Source of the DNA: Smittium culicis
Lineage: Eukaryota; Kickxellomycota; Harpellomycetes; Harpellales; Legeriomycetaceae
DNA length: 44,022 bases
Assembly: GCA_001970855.1 (NCBI GenBank)
Contig: LSSN01005946.1
Coordinates: 1-44,022, forward strand
Reading direction: 5' to 3'
Both the position numbers and the translations under genes were made by a program. Positions 22,501 through 35,319 of the stretch are shown in pieces. Each line of letters begins with the position of its first letter. The first letter of the stretch is position 1. Under the pieces are notes generated by a model. It was not told where the DNA came from, searched no databases, and was given only the letters and a program-made list of their open reading frames with translations.

Positions 22501-25156
22501 TTCTACTCTTCTACATATATGCTTAAATAATTTTAAATCTAGAATATGTAATATGAAATAGCGGTAGTATTTTTTATAAAAACCGCTGAAAAACTACTGC
22601 CCTAATTATTCAAAAAATTTTGAATAAATAAAGCACATTATTTATAGCTAAAATAATTATAATTAAGTTTATATTTTCATATTATTTATTTAATAGTTCA
22701 CAAATGTACCCTTTTTATTAAATAAATTAAATAAATTAATAATTACTATTTATTTTTAACAAAATATGTGAATAATTTAATTACAGAGTGAGTCATTTAT
22801 TTTTTAAGGATTTTTTCTAGTATACGCTGAACTAATCACAATAAAAATATTAAAATATTTAATTCCTCTGGCTAAAAAATTATCAAGCCCTTTCTCTAAG
22901 CATATACTGATAGATTTTGGATAAATCTCTTATATGAATAAAAGATAATATTACTAATTGATTTAATGAAAGAAAAATAAGAGTATATAAACCAATAAAT
23001 ATGTAAATTTTATTAATTATTTTTAGTTTTCTAAATTAGTTAACATTATGAAATAAAAGCTTCCCTTAAAATTTTTTTTAACGAACTTATACAAATTATT
23101 TTTGATTTTGATAACAAAATATTTATAGGATTGATATTTTAATTCCAAGAAATATCTATATATGTATATACACACCTTTAATTTGAAAATTTTAATATTG
23201 GAGTTCCTAAATTCATATTTTGGTACATTGAATCTTTATAAATCCTAAAATTATTTAATAACCCGAATACTTATTTATAAAAAATAAAATATAAGACAAA
23301 TTCGCAAAATATTTGATGATTATTAATTACCTCATAATAAAATTTAAATTAAATTTCATAATTATATATCTATTATATTTGAAAAAAAGTAACGAAAAAT
23401 AGACTAAAAATAAAATCTGCACTATTTTATTAGTTTAAAAACACATATACTCGTTTATAAAATTAATTTTAGATTTTTCAAAGAATATAAAATATCTAAA
23501 AATTTATAAACTATTCCAAAATAGCAATATAGTATTATGTCATAATACGGCTATTATAAGGCAATTTTGTAATATATAATTTCAATACAATGGTTGAATT
23601 ATTTTAATTTTTCAATAATTATTGATTCGATCATTATGATGCAATTCCAGGTTGCGTAATTGCAATTTATATTATTTTTGTTGTATTATTTTTTTTTTTA
23701 GCGTTATTAATTTATTTTTTCTTTGATTTTTATCTATTTTTTGGCTTAAAATATTTCCTATAAATAATCGAGTTTTTTTGATGAAAAAAATCCTCATCTG
23801 GAAATAACTTTCATTATATTCTAACAAAAATCAAGAAAACTTACAGCTTAGTGGCACATAAATTTCCTTAAATAAAATTTCTGACATTATATTAGATCTA
23901 ATAAAGTTTTTCAACACCTCTTTTATTGATATAATCTGTATATTTTTAAATAATTTCTTATATTAATGTTTATTATATACTATACCCGAAATCCCAAGAT
24001 AAATTGCATGTATTAAAATATATTTCTCAATTTATAAGTAAGTTTTTAATTAAATATCGAATATTAAGAATATAAATAACTCGATTTTTTTTGTACATTT
24101 TAAATGCACAATTGCGTTAATATATAAAATAAAAATAGTTTTACGAGTCGAATGAGAATAATTTTTTCCTTTTAATAAAACTCAATCAAAATAATCAAAT
24201 GGATATAATGTATAATAGTTCTCTTCATTTTAATAATTAATGATTTAAATATTACTATTTTATTTTTAATTGATGTTAACTAAAAAAAGAATAGAAATGG
24301 TGACTTTTTTGATTTTTTGAAAGCATTAATTTTAAATTTTTATGGAAAAAAAACTAAAATTTTATGGAATTTATTATGGAATTTTAATTTGTTTAATATA
24401 CATCGATAGAAAGAAAATCCACAGTTGCAGTATATAATGGATCAATTAATTAGAAATAAATAATATTATTTTCGGAATAAAATTTTTAATTTGATATATT
24501 CGTTATAATTAAAATCTATTGTTAATTTTAAGTCATAAAAAACATAAAAAATCTTATTTAACATACTATAATAATATTTCACTATATCAATATTATTTTC
24601 AAATTCATCAAATATATTCAGTATCTAATATTAGAGTTTTTATATTCAGTTATTGTCTAATTTTCGCTTTTAAATTCTTAAATATTTGCTATTTTCAAAT
24701 TTTAATAGTACATATGTTGGAGAATTCCGCTTTCCCTACATATTTTTATTTATTTATTATTCCCTATGGATTTTTTTTGGGTTCAATTAATAATAAATAG
24801 CGAAACTAATAAAAGATTTATGAATTTTATTTATTTTTTATTTAAAAAATTATCCTCTCTTTTCTTTTTTCTTTTTTGAAAAATTGTCTCTATTTATCTA
24901 GAATAGAAAAAATTGTAATCATAAGAATTCGAATTTTTTTTTTTTTTGCTATATTATAAAGGTTGATATAATACAGTACTATATGTATACTAATTTGTAT
25001 AAGTATATATTAATATAAGATATAATAATGTAGACATCTAGATGGTATCAGATCGCCAAAATTTCTCTTTGTAAAAAAAACTGCATTGAAATTATCTTTG
25101 CATAAAAATTTTTGAATTGAGAATACTTTGTTTTTTTTTCTCAGCCGATATCACCT

Positions 25157-25194
25157 GGGAATTAATCAGACGTCTATTTGTCGTCTGATTTCCC
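25157..25194. repeat. GC-containing hairpin in the AT desert
   Basis: GGGAA (25157-25161), a 3-nt bulge, then ATCAGACG (25165-25172), a 9-nt loop, CGTCTGAT (25182-25189) and TTCCC (25190-25194). The stem is 13 bp with one bulge and is strikingly GC-rich for its surroundings. CTAA follows directly. Confidence 0.7.
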
Positions 25195-27796
25195 TAAGGC
25201 ACTTTTGTCGTTATTACTCTATCCTCCCACATTAAAATTCAATTTTCTTAGATTTGATTATTTTGAAATTCTGAGAAAGGTATTAATAAATAAATACTAT
25301 AAATTTTTATTATACCTCTACCTGCGAATTAATTTTTTATTTAAAACATCAAAATATTAAAATTAGAATCTTGAATACACATAAATAAAAAATTTTAAAT
25401 AAAGATAATATATCATTAAATTATAAATCCTCGAAAATTGAAAGTTGAGTGTTAATTATCTTTCATTTCAAATCTCAAAAATTACAAGTATGAAAGCTAT
25501 AAAAAACTAGGAAATGTAAAAAATAATTCTGAAAAAATATATAAAAGAGTAAATTTATATTTAATAGTATACAAAAATTCTTTATTTTATTCATTTTTTA
25601 TTTATCATACTCCTAAAAAGTTTTTATTTGATCAAATATTGATAATTTAGCAAAGTAATCAATAGGAATTTTATATTAATTCAGTATTAAAATTTGATCC
25701 TGATATATTCTATCAGATATTTTATATAAATTATAAGAATTAAAATATATAATTTTTTATACTACCTACTCCTTATAAAGTATTAAAATGTAGTGATCAT
25801 ATTATAATTATATCTTTATTATCTAGATAAAAAATCTACATAGAGTTGTGATAAATTTTGAAAATAAATATTTTAAACTTCTAGCATTAATAGGAATCAG
25901 TAATATTACATTCAATTATATTTATATTTGTTAAAGAAATAAAATACAGAAAAAAATAAGAGTTGAGGTTTACTAAAAATATCAGAGAAAAGTATATGAA
26001 AAAATAATCTAAAATATCTTAAGATATATAGTCACTTTCTAGTAGATAAATAATCATTTACCGGTAGAAATAAATTATTTATAGGCAAAAAATAGTTGAA
26101 TTTGTGTGATATATTACGCTTATAAATGAATATTTGCTATATATTATTTATAATTTATTTCAAATTTTTTATAATTTTAATAAATATCATTTTCAATTCG
26201 AGTATTAAGCGTTGTATTTTTACTTCGCTAGTTTATATATTGAATTAATATTATATATTTTGAAATAATAGAAAGAGTGTTTTTTTTTTTTTTAAAATAT
26301 ACTAAATATGTACATATTAAAATTCTTTTCATCAGGATTTTGGTATGTTATTATAAGATTTATTTAGTAATTAATGAGAATAAGGGAGTGAAAATTGAAA
26401 AAAATTGAGATTAAATTTTGAATCTTAAAGTATTATATAGCAAAAGAGAATTTTTTTCAATATGCTAATTTAGATTATAATATAACTATAAAATACAGTT
26501 AATAATTTTTTGATATTTTTGAAATTGCCACATTTTATGATAGGGTATACGTAGATCCGAATTAATATTAAAATTATTTTTTTAATTTAATAATTTTATT
26601 AGCAGTCTAAAAAATGGTACATTTAGAAATATAATAATTGAATTTTGTATATATATGTTATTACATACTAATAATACTGACTCTTACCTAACTTGTAATG
26701 TGAAATTTGTAGTGAAATTTTATGCAAATATTATCTTTTGTCAGCCAAAAATTTAAATAATTTTTTGACTTCATAATTATGGTAGTTTTTATTTCTTTAA
26801 TCTAGCATTATTTTGAAAAATTATTGTTGCTATCTAATAATTAAACCAAATGAATGTAATTTTTTTTTTCTATAAGCAATAATGAACGGCTAAAAGAAAT
26901 AATTTCACTCGAATTTAAAAATCTAATAATAAATAAACCTTGATTTCTAGAGGGAAATAATAATAATAGTAATAATTTTTATTATCTAAATTGATTAATT
27001 GATCGCTCTCATAACATTATATGAAAAAATCTAATAAGAAGCTCAGATATAATCTAAAATTAAATAAAGCTATTATAAAGATTAATTTTATTTATATAGG
27101 GGTTTATTTTATTTATTATTACGCAAAAAAAAACATCAGAAAAAAACTTTTTTTTTTAAAATTTTTATATTAAATTACCACAGTTTATTATGAGTTTATA
27201 CTTACAAATAATTTCTATTCAAATAGAGTGGATAAACAGTAATAAAGTTTTTTAGTTTAATATTTTGAATCAAAAATCGTTATTAAATATTATAATACAC
27301 TTTATTTAACCTTCAAATTTTCTCTTTGATATCTTTTTTAATCCAAAATATATATCCTTTGAATTAATTCCACCAAATGAAACGATGCAACTCATCTTGA
27401 ATATCCCTATAATAAATCTTGGAGTTATATTAATTTTGGATTTTATCACGAAATCAAACTTATTTTAGGACATTATTCCGAATATTAAAATAAGTAATAT
27501 ACCTTATTATATCGATCATAACTAAAAAAAAAACTTAAAAATTAATCTATATGACATAGAAATGTGAAAAATATTGTTACATGATCTAATAATCACTTAG
27601 GGTGTTATTAGTCCGATTTATGCATTTTTTTTTATAAATAGGTTTAAAAAGCGTATCTCGTTTCCCCCCCTAAACTTGTGTTTCTTTCTTTTAAAGAGTT
27701 TTGGAATATTTGAGAGAAGAATTATATTTTTGAATTCTTAAAAAGTAATTTTATTTATAAACTGGCATTTTATCTCAATAATTGGGTGTATTTAAA

Positions 27797-27820
27797 TTTG
27801 ATATTTGATATTTGATATTT
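27797..27820 (+). repeat. Short tandem repeat (TTTGATA)n
   Basis: Three perfect TTTGATA units plus TTT. Confidence 0.85.
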
Positions 27821-30314
27821 TATTCCGAATTTTAGACCATTCATTCAAGATATGATGTTGATGACTACTTCTGAAAAACCCTGTTTTTAAATTCTAAATC
27901 CGATATATACAGTTATATATATAATTTATTTCACTTCGAGTTGTTATTGGGAATTTTAATAAAACTTGTAATAATTTATGAAAATGTGTTTCTTTAACTT
28001 TTTTTATTATTTGTGATATTTAAAAAAAGAGAATCTTTAAATAAAAAATATTTACAAAAAATATCAAATTATTATAAGCGTAAGGCTAGTATAGCTATAA
28101 TAGGCCAATTTTTTTCCTGCTTTATTTAAGAGTATATTGTTAGTGTAATTTTATATTAAAAATATATCAAAAATGCAAAAACGCATATTCAGTTGAGAAT
28201 TTGTGTATTAATTTTTTTTTTTTTTTTTTCAAAAAATTAATATAGATTCTTTAGGAATTGTATATTAGCATATAGTAGATTTATTTTTATATTAAAACGA
28301 TCATTACGTCTACTAATATTTATCTGAACACAAACATACACATATTTTAATGAACACATATTTTTAATATAAACTACACTTATTAAACATTTGAAAAATA
28401 TTGATTTCTAATTATCTATATTTTTAATTCTCATTGAATATTTGACTTTGATCATAAGCTCTAATCAAATTTATGAGAAATAAAGTCTAGACTTAAATAG
28501 TCTTTTGCTGTAAATCAATTATCTAAGAGTGAATGATATGCGAATTAAGATAATATAAGGTTAATATTTTTATTAATATATAAGAATTTCCCACATTACT
28601 TTCTATGTAATATATAAATTTTTATAATAGTACACCAGTAAATCATAAGATTTTTTTTGGTTAATTTTTCTTCGTAGTAAAAAGATAAATATAAAGTATA
28701 AATATAAAAGCTAAGGATAAACAAGAAAGGACCAAGGATCTCGAAAAAGCAAATACTTTTTATAATTGCTTATTTGTGCTAAAATTTTGAGAATGGATGT
28801 TGCGTTTTATTTGGTATTCAAGAAGGGTAGAAAAAAAAAACTCGCGCAAAAAAAAAAACAAGATAATGGATTTTTGAGTTTTATGCGCGAGGTACTTGTT
28901 GATTAAAGTGGAATGCGTATAAAATTTTCATGCTGCGATGGGTACGGGAGATGATGAGAAAGAAAAATTTGATATTATTGGTGTAAAATATACTTTAAAC
29001 TGGTTCCCCAAAAGATAATGATTTTTGTTGTACATACTTTTTTTATTTAAAGTGTAACAAATTATCGGGATAAAATAGTATATAGATGCATAGATTCGTT
29101 TATTAATCACATAATACACATTATACAGAAATTTGAACCGAGGTGTAGAAAGACTACAATTTTTTTTTTGGGAGCGATAGATAATGTAGTATGTAATAAA
29201 AGATAAAAAGGCAATAATATTTGGATACGATTCTCGAGTTTGAAGGTAATTGGGTTAATAAGGAATATAGTACTAATAAACAAGAATTAGGAAGCTAGAA
29301 GGAGGTGTTTTTGCTAAAATACAGTGGAAAAGTAAAGTATACATTTTTATAAATTGGTGGGTAAGACAGGTTTTTCTTTCAGGAGCTAAAGTGCAACCAG
29401 CTTTTTTATAATTAGGAGATATACTTTTCTTAATTGATGCTTTTAGTGTTACTGATGTGAAGTCTTTTTGGCAAAAAAAATCAAAAAGAGTTATTAATTT
29501 AACCGTTTTCAGGAATAGCCAAAGGAGATAAAAGGAATTGATAGGACTTTCTATGATTATAGAGAGATGTGTTCCTGAAATGGATAAAGCCAAAAAACAA
29601 AATTCAATCAATAAATAGAGGGTTGGGACAGAGTGGTCAAACAGTATTTTTTGCTAATTTGCATCAGATTTTTTAATATATTTTCATTGGCTTTATAGTT
29701 GTGTCAGTGCTATCATTATTGGTCAATACTCTCAGATTGAGAATTGGTGGGCCAAATAGATAGTATCCAATGGCCACAGTATACTTCTAAGATGGTAATA
29801 CTGTTGGTAGATCGAAGGAAGTGGAATATTAGTAAACTGAGAGTTTAGATGTTGGTAATTGGGTAGGATGAATCAACTAGATAGGTAGGTAGATGGCAGT
29901 TATACCCATATGAAGAAATAGAGCCAGCTCATTAGATAAAAGGGCGGACTTATTTTTCATGGTAGTAGTGCACTAATTAGGAAATGAATTGGTCTTTTTT
30001 GTGAACCGCAAAAAATCATAAAAGCCAAAAGTAGAAATAATGAAGTAAACTATTTTAGGAAATGAATGACTAAATTGAGAAATTAGTAAGTGAAAATTCA
30101 TCCATTGTTATTCAATTAGATAATACCAATGTTTATTTGATAAGCCAATGGTCATGTAATGAACGTCACCCCAAAAAAATTACATCATTTTTTTACCGTC
30201 AAGAGAATTGGCCGTGCGGATTATTACACTTTTTTTTAATGGCAGCCCCAGAATAATCTAGCGCGCACCAGTAACAACAAGAAAGGCAATTAATGAAAAT
30301 AAAATTTGCAAGTT

Positions 30315-30620
30315 AGCCGTCTCCCGTAGTACGCTCTTTAAAAAAGCGAATTTATTGATTCGAGAGAAACTTATAAGTATAATTACTATTTGCTGATATT
30401 TTACAGTAAACCAATAGTTATTTAGGTATTGGAATTACTTTGCATTAATTGAGCACTGTTGGCTATATTTGGTAGATCAAAAATCACCTACCGCCTGGGA
30501 AAGGGTTGCCTTGAAAAGCCCTGGGTTTTGTATGCTTGTTTAGTATATAATCAAGCTGTTGATTTATTGGCACATAAAGACTATTTTCGCAATGTAATTT
30601 ACTATAAATTAATTAAATGA
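30315..30620 (+). repeat. Dispersed ~330-bp repeat, copy E
   Basis: Blocks in the same order as copies B and C: CGTCTCCCGTAG, GCGAATTTATTGATTCGAG, CTTATAAGTATAATT, GGAATTACTTTGCATTAATT, then CTGTTGGCTATATTTGGTAG near 30463. These are followed by ATCAAAAATCACCTACCGCC, TGGGAAAGG, and a final AAAGACTATTTTCGCAATGT block. It is 15 kb from the other copies, so the family is truly dispersed. Confidence 0.7.
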
Positions 30621-30660
30621 AATGAAATTAAACCCTAATTAAATTAAATTAAAACGAAGC

Positions 30661-30683
30661 TAAAATAAAATAAAATAAAATAA
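30661..30683 (+). repeat. Short tandem repeat (TAAAA)n
   Basis: Four perfect TAAAA units plus TAA. Confidence 0.85.
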
Positions 30684-31876
30684 ATCAAGTTAAATGAAGT
30701 GAGATCCTATTGTGAGAAAATAATAATGCCTGTACAGTCTAAATATACAGTGGATAGATTTTCCAAGGTATAACGTACAAATTGCTGCAAGACAATTAAT
30801 TTAAAAATGGATCGTCTCGATAAATCCAATTTACATGCAAGTTATAGTTGTAATAGATAGGGTATTAAAGAAATATACAATGCGTAATTAAATTAAAGAT
30901 CGGCGCAATTTAGACTAAATGATGAGTTCGGCGCTATATGGGAGGTTTAGGTGATTATCGTCAAGATCTTGCATTTGATTAATAAAAAGAAGGTTTATAA
31001 ATAAAAGTATTTAGGTTAAAGCCATTTGAATTGGGGATTGTAAGAGGTCTAGCAAAAAAAAAAAAAAAACAATTACTATTAGGGCCAAAGATGCAAAGGA
31101 AGTAAAAAAAGAAGATTTCTCGACAAATGTGTATATAATTTACCAAAAATTAAAAAAGTAGCAGTTTACAAAGAAAGCGTAAATCCTCGCTTTAGAACTA
31201 TTCAATACTAAATTAATTTTTCATAAATCCATATATATATAAATACATACATATGTATATATTGGCCAAATCTTGTTAGATTAATAATATGTATCAAGTT
31301 AATTTAGTGTGTATGCATTAATTAAAAATAGATATGCTAGTGTGTGGGTTAAATCATATATAGCTGCTACTTTCAAGCATTTCTTAAGTTGAAGTATATA
31401 ATAAAAAACTTTTAAGGAGAGTTTTGGTGGTGGTGTAAGAGTATGAGATGCGTAGATTGAGGAATTGGGTGTATATACTGTAGAATAGTTATGAGATCCA
31501 GATATTATCTTTGTGTAGAGTATATATATTTACAAAGGTAATCGAAGATTTTCCCATAATCACAAGCGCCTAGTTTTTTTTATGCGGAGTGATAAAAAGA
31601 AAAAAAGATAAGGTTTCCATAATGGCAGATAGGAAAATGAGTAAGATTAGAGTCTATAAACTAAAGTCAAGATCATTTAATAGAGCGGGATCGAGCAACT
31701 ATGATACAAAATATTGATTTCTAGAGTATTATAAAATAAGGCTAGGATTCATTCATATCAGAGGGTTTGACTTATTATCAGCATTGTAATTTTCGCCAAT
31801 TTACACCTAGTTAAGCATGACGTCGAATATAAATACGCAAGTAGTTGTAGGCATAATTTCTCTAGCTTTAAGAACT

Positions 31877-32015
31877 TGACACTTTTTTATCTTATTTTTT
31901 TTTTATAAATAAAGAGCAATTTAAATTACATTGTATAAAATGTGACATCTTTTGCCTTATTTTATGAAAAAAGAGTAATTTAGTTTACATAGTATAAAAT
32001 GTGACACCTTTTGTT
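31877..32015 (+). repeat. Two-copy tandem duplication (~60-66 bp units)
   Basis: Units start TGACACTTTT at 31877, TGACATCTTTTGCC at 31943 and TGACACCTTTTG at 32002 (third is only the start). Each complete unit ends in ACATNGTATAAAATG. The first is lengthened by a T run. Confidence 0.75.
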
Positions 32016-32119
32016 CTTTTTAATGGTCAGCTGGGTGGGAGGGGACAGTAGATGGGAAAAATTAAGGCTTGAAGCTTGCAAGCTGAAAAGCCCAGATCAT
32101 CACACTTTTGCTTCTTGCC

Positions 32120-32235
32120 AGCTACATCCATGCTTTAACATCATTAGCTGCTACTATATAGTCTCTTAGCTGCATCCATGTTTTAGCTTCATTAGCTGCT
32201 ACTGTATAGTCTCTTAGCTTCATCTAATCTAGAAG
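32120..32235 (+). repeat. 48-bp minisatellite
   Basis: Units begin at 32120, 32168 and 32216 (exact 48-bp spacing). They share AGCT.CATCCATG, TTTTAGCTTCATTAGCTGCT and CTACTNTATAGTCTCTT; the third is partial. AGCTGCT-rich fragments continue to about 32320 in degenerate form. Confidence 0.85.
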
Positions 32236-34710
32236 CAGCAATAGCTGCTGAAGTATAGTTGCTTTTGTTTGCGATTCTACAGTTGCATAGCTGTAAAGTT
32301 TCAGCTGCTACAAAGAGGCTGTCAAGGGTAGATTAAGAGTGTAAATAGGTATTAAAAAAAAAAAGCGGGGAAAGAATTAGTCATACGTGGCACTTGATAG
32401 CTGGACCAATAGGATAATCATTAATTAAATTATGGTTTAATTAACTATTTTGACCCACATTCCAAGCCAATAGCAACAAATAGCACTTTTTTTTCTTCTT
32501 TAGAAGCTTTAATTATTTTAGTATGCCATAACCTGTCTCGAAAAAATAAAAAATTAAAAGTCTATCAAAAAAGAAAGATGCGCTTATTAAAAAAAAAAAA
32601 ATCTACGAGATGAATCATCGCGATAATTAATTATTACACACAATAATCCACCACCCCCTTACCAAAAAAAAAAAGCATGCCTAAATCGTGTTGTTTACTT
32701 GAAACTTTGAACTATTTCTCCACTTGTATAAACAAATATAAATAAAAAAACAATGACATAAAAATGCCACTACTAAATTGTCTTTAGAGAAGGATCCTTA
32801 TTCGGGAATAATTTTTTAGTCAGGCCAAAAACAAAACAAAGCAAAACAAAAACAAAGGCGAATTAGCTGACCTTCGCAGATAATACACATTTATCGAAGC
32901 AGTCTTGTTGTTGTAGAGCTAATAAGATAGTGGAAAAGAGCTAAAATTATTTATTTCAGCCCGCCGGCTTGCTAATAAGGGCGTTTATTTTTGGCGGAAT
33001 TAGTACCGAGCTATAGTTTTGCGTTAGAATTGGGTAAAGGCGCTTTACCTTATTTAATTTTAATTTTGGTTGGAAATAAGTCAAGTATGGTAGCAAGTGG
33101 GAGCAAACAATGGGTGGTAGTATGCGTATTGTTATATTTTAGCCGAAATTTATACAACAAACACCCTGAATAGAGGTAAAAGAATGTAGCCATTATCATG
33201 GATGCTGTGATAAGGCTTGATTGCGATTTTGGTAAAATGGGCGAAAAGGATATATAATCCTGATGCTTAGAGCCTGGGGAAGGAGTGGGTGGTGTAATAC
33301 TATGACGGAATAAACTAGCAAAAAACAAAGTCTTGTAGCTGCAAAAGATGGGAATGTCTTGTACACAGCAATACCCGTTCCTATTTGCAAGTGGGAAAAA
33401 AAACACTTGTTTTTTTCTATTCAGGCTTTCTTTTAGCTGTGCAGTCTCTGTTTTAGTGTGCGAGTAAAAACACCAGAGGTAAATGAGGCTTCAAAAAGCC
33501 TGACCAGGTACCTGCAGCTTCGGAGATGCGCATTATTTGGCAGCGTTTATCTTTATTTGCTTATTTTTATTAATTTTTGCCACAGGTTCCTGCAGATTGG
33601 TGTGACTGTTGCAGAAAACAAAAAAGAGTGTCACAGAAAAAAAAATTATGGAAACAAAAGTAAACACATCAAATAAAAAATATATGAACTTGCTTAATTT
33701 CATTTCGTATACTTTTCATTATTGGGTGAGTTGATTTACACAGGATTTTTTTTTAATCAGTGTATGCTCTGCAATAATAAAAAAGATAAGCATCAGTAAG
33801 ACAAAATGTTGACAGCGAATTAAAGCAGGATTGAGGCTCAAGAGTGAAAAAAATACCAAGAAAAAAAAAAGGTATTTTGACGCACTAGAAACAAAAAGTA
33901 CACCAATCTAGAACATTTGAAGAATGGTATTTAATAGCAAAAATAAGGGCAGCCATTTTTTGAATTGAAAAATAAAGCGTAAAAACATAAAGGTTTCAAT
34001 TTGCGTCTTTTTACAAACTTTTGCTGATCATTCCTCTAAATACCTACACGCACAACTACTGGCCTTACAATCATTTTTTAGTTTATTTGCCTATAACAGT
34101 ATTCCTCAACAAAAACCCCAATAAGCGCCTTCTCCATAATTGCGCTTATTTGCATGTCTTTTAAATGGCTAACAATATCAGCCTAGCCAATCTTTATTGG
34201 CTTTGCGATGAATAGTTATAGCGGCACATTGTTTCTTTTATGGAAGCGTAAGACAAAAAAGTTTAATGTGACTCTTATTTAATTTGCTTCAGCTAATTTG
34301 TTTTATCCATTTTCTGCGAAATGATTCTTTTTTTTTTTCGATTTTATTTTTTTATGCGGAATGATTCTTATTTCCATACTTTGTGAAAAACATTAAAAAA
34401 AAAATAAAACAAAAACTCATGAGGATGACTGATTTTGGATAATATAAGTGGTTTTGCCCGTTTTAAGCCTTATTGAGCCCAATAAGTCGTTTCTGAGATT
34501 ACTGGCCAATACGACTATTCCCTGCTCTTTTATCCTCGACGTTACTGGCTGCTCAACATTTGTCTACTATTTTAATAATCGCCATTTGCTAATATAATTG
34601 CGGAAATAATCACTTTTTCAATTTAGCTCTTTAGAGGTGCGTTTAAATTGACCACATTATTAATAAAAGTGACACTAGTTTGGGATGTGACAACTAATAG
34701 CCAAACCGCC

Positions 34711-34812
34711 AACTGCTAAAAAGAGTCAACTAATAATCAAGAGCTAAAAAGAGCCAACTAGTAATCAAGAGCTAAAACGAGCCGACTAATAATTAAACTG
34801 CCAAATGCTAAA
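34711..34812 (+). repeat. 28-bp minisatellite
   Basis: Units starting at 34728, 34756 and 34784 (28-bp spacing): AACTAATAATCAAGAGCTAA then AAAGAGCC, with partial units on both sides (AACTGCTAAAAAGAGTC before, GACTAATAATTAAACTGCC as the last). Confidence 0.85.
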
Positions 34813-35319
34813 TTTAAGCCTGCAAGCCAAATTGTCACTTTTACTATCTTTTTTTTTTTTTAACGGGCTTATCCTTTTTTCGCGAATAAAATCGCTTACT
34901 AGTTACAACCAGAATCACTTGAGGCTCTTTTTCTGTTTTTTTTTTTTTATTATAGCGCTACACAAAATCCCATTTGACTTTTTTTTTTCTTTTTTTTTCG
35001 CTCAATTATACCTTTTTTTCTAATTCTCTGCGTGTTCCGATAATTTTCTCCACTGTTAAATTATTGCTTAGAATGAAAAAAAAAGCATAATAAAAGCTCT
35101 TTTTTTTTTACCTTGTTTAATTTTTATACAAAAAGTTGTCTTATTAGCATTATTTTTTTGCTTTATAATATCCCCCCCATCGCCTGCTTTATCTTTTATA
35201 AAAAAATTTCAATTCCTACCATTTTATTTTTAATATTCTGAAATTTTTTAGGCCCTTCTATTTCAAAATACTAGATTTTTATTTTTCACTAGACTAGACT
35301 TCTCAATTTGTATTAAACC

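Larger units (their letters stand above)
19560..28700. other. Extremely AT-rich gene desert (~9.1 kb)
   Basis: Sequence dominated by A/T words such as TTATAAA, AAATTTT and TTTATTT, with very few G or C. I found no conserved protein block, tRNA or spliced gene. The longest open frames (24519-24800 and 25178-25360) are Phe/Ile/Tyr/Lys-rich and start at non-ATG codons or in hydrophobic noise, so I treat them as chance. Some weakly structured items inside are listed separately. The left edge coincides with the MITE-like element and the right edge is a fairly sharp rise in G content near 28.7 kb. Confidence 0.75.
28701..35319. other. Long non-coding region upstream of the MUB1-like gene
   Basis: About 6.6 kb with more G and C than the desert and a visible strand bias: G/A-rich on + from about 28.8 to 33.6 kb, T/C-rich from about 34.8 kb. 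Open frames exist (for example 29273-29611 and 33050-33406, both -), but none has a recognisable domain and their wording is low-complexity. It holds repeat copy E and three minisatellites listed separately. It may include promoter/enhancer sequence or an unrecognised non-coding RNA gene. No tRNA or known ncRNA motif was identified. Confidence 0.5.

Noticed and set aside
24519..24800. 93-codon open frame rich in Phe/Ile/Tyr
   Set aside because: Begins at a non-ATG codon within extremely AT-rich DNA and has only the composition expected by chance there.
29273..29611. 112-codon - strand open frame
   Set aside because: No recognisable domain and no splice partner; a run of this length is plausible by chance in purine-biased DNA, where stops are depleted on the complementary strand.
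29630..29680. GGACAGAGTGGTCAAAC as part of a tRNA gene
   Set aside because: Resembles a tRNA D-arm, but no anticodon arm, T-arm or acceptor pairing follows.
29885..29900. Possible CRISPR or satellite from GATAGGTAGGTAGATGG
   Set aside because: Only a short imperfect microsatellite; no spaced direct repeats, and the organism is eukaryotic.
33050..33406. 118-codon - strand open frame
   Set aside because: Low-complexity Ser/Thr/Pro/Leu wording, overlapping open frames on both strands and no family; the purine bias of the + strand explains the open reading.
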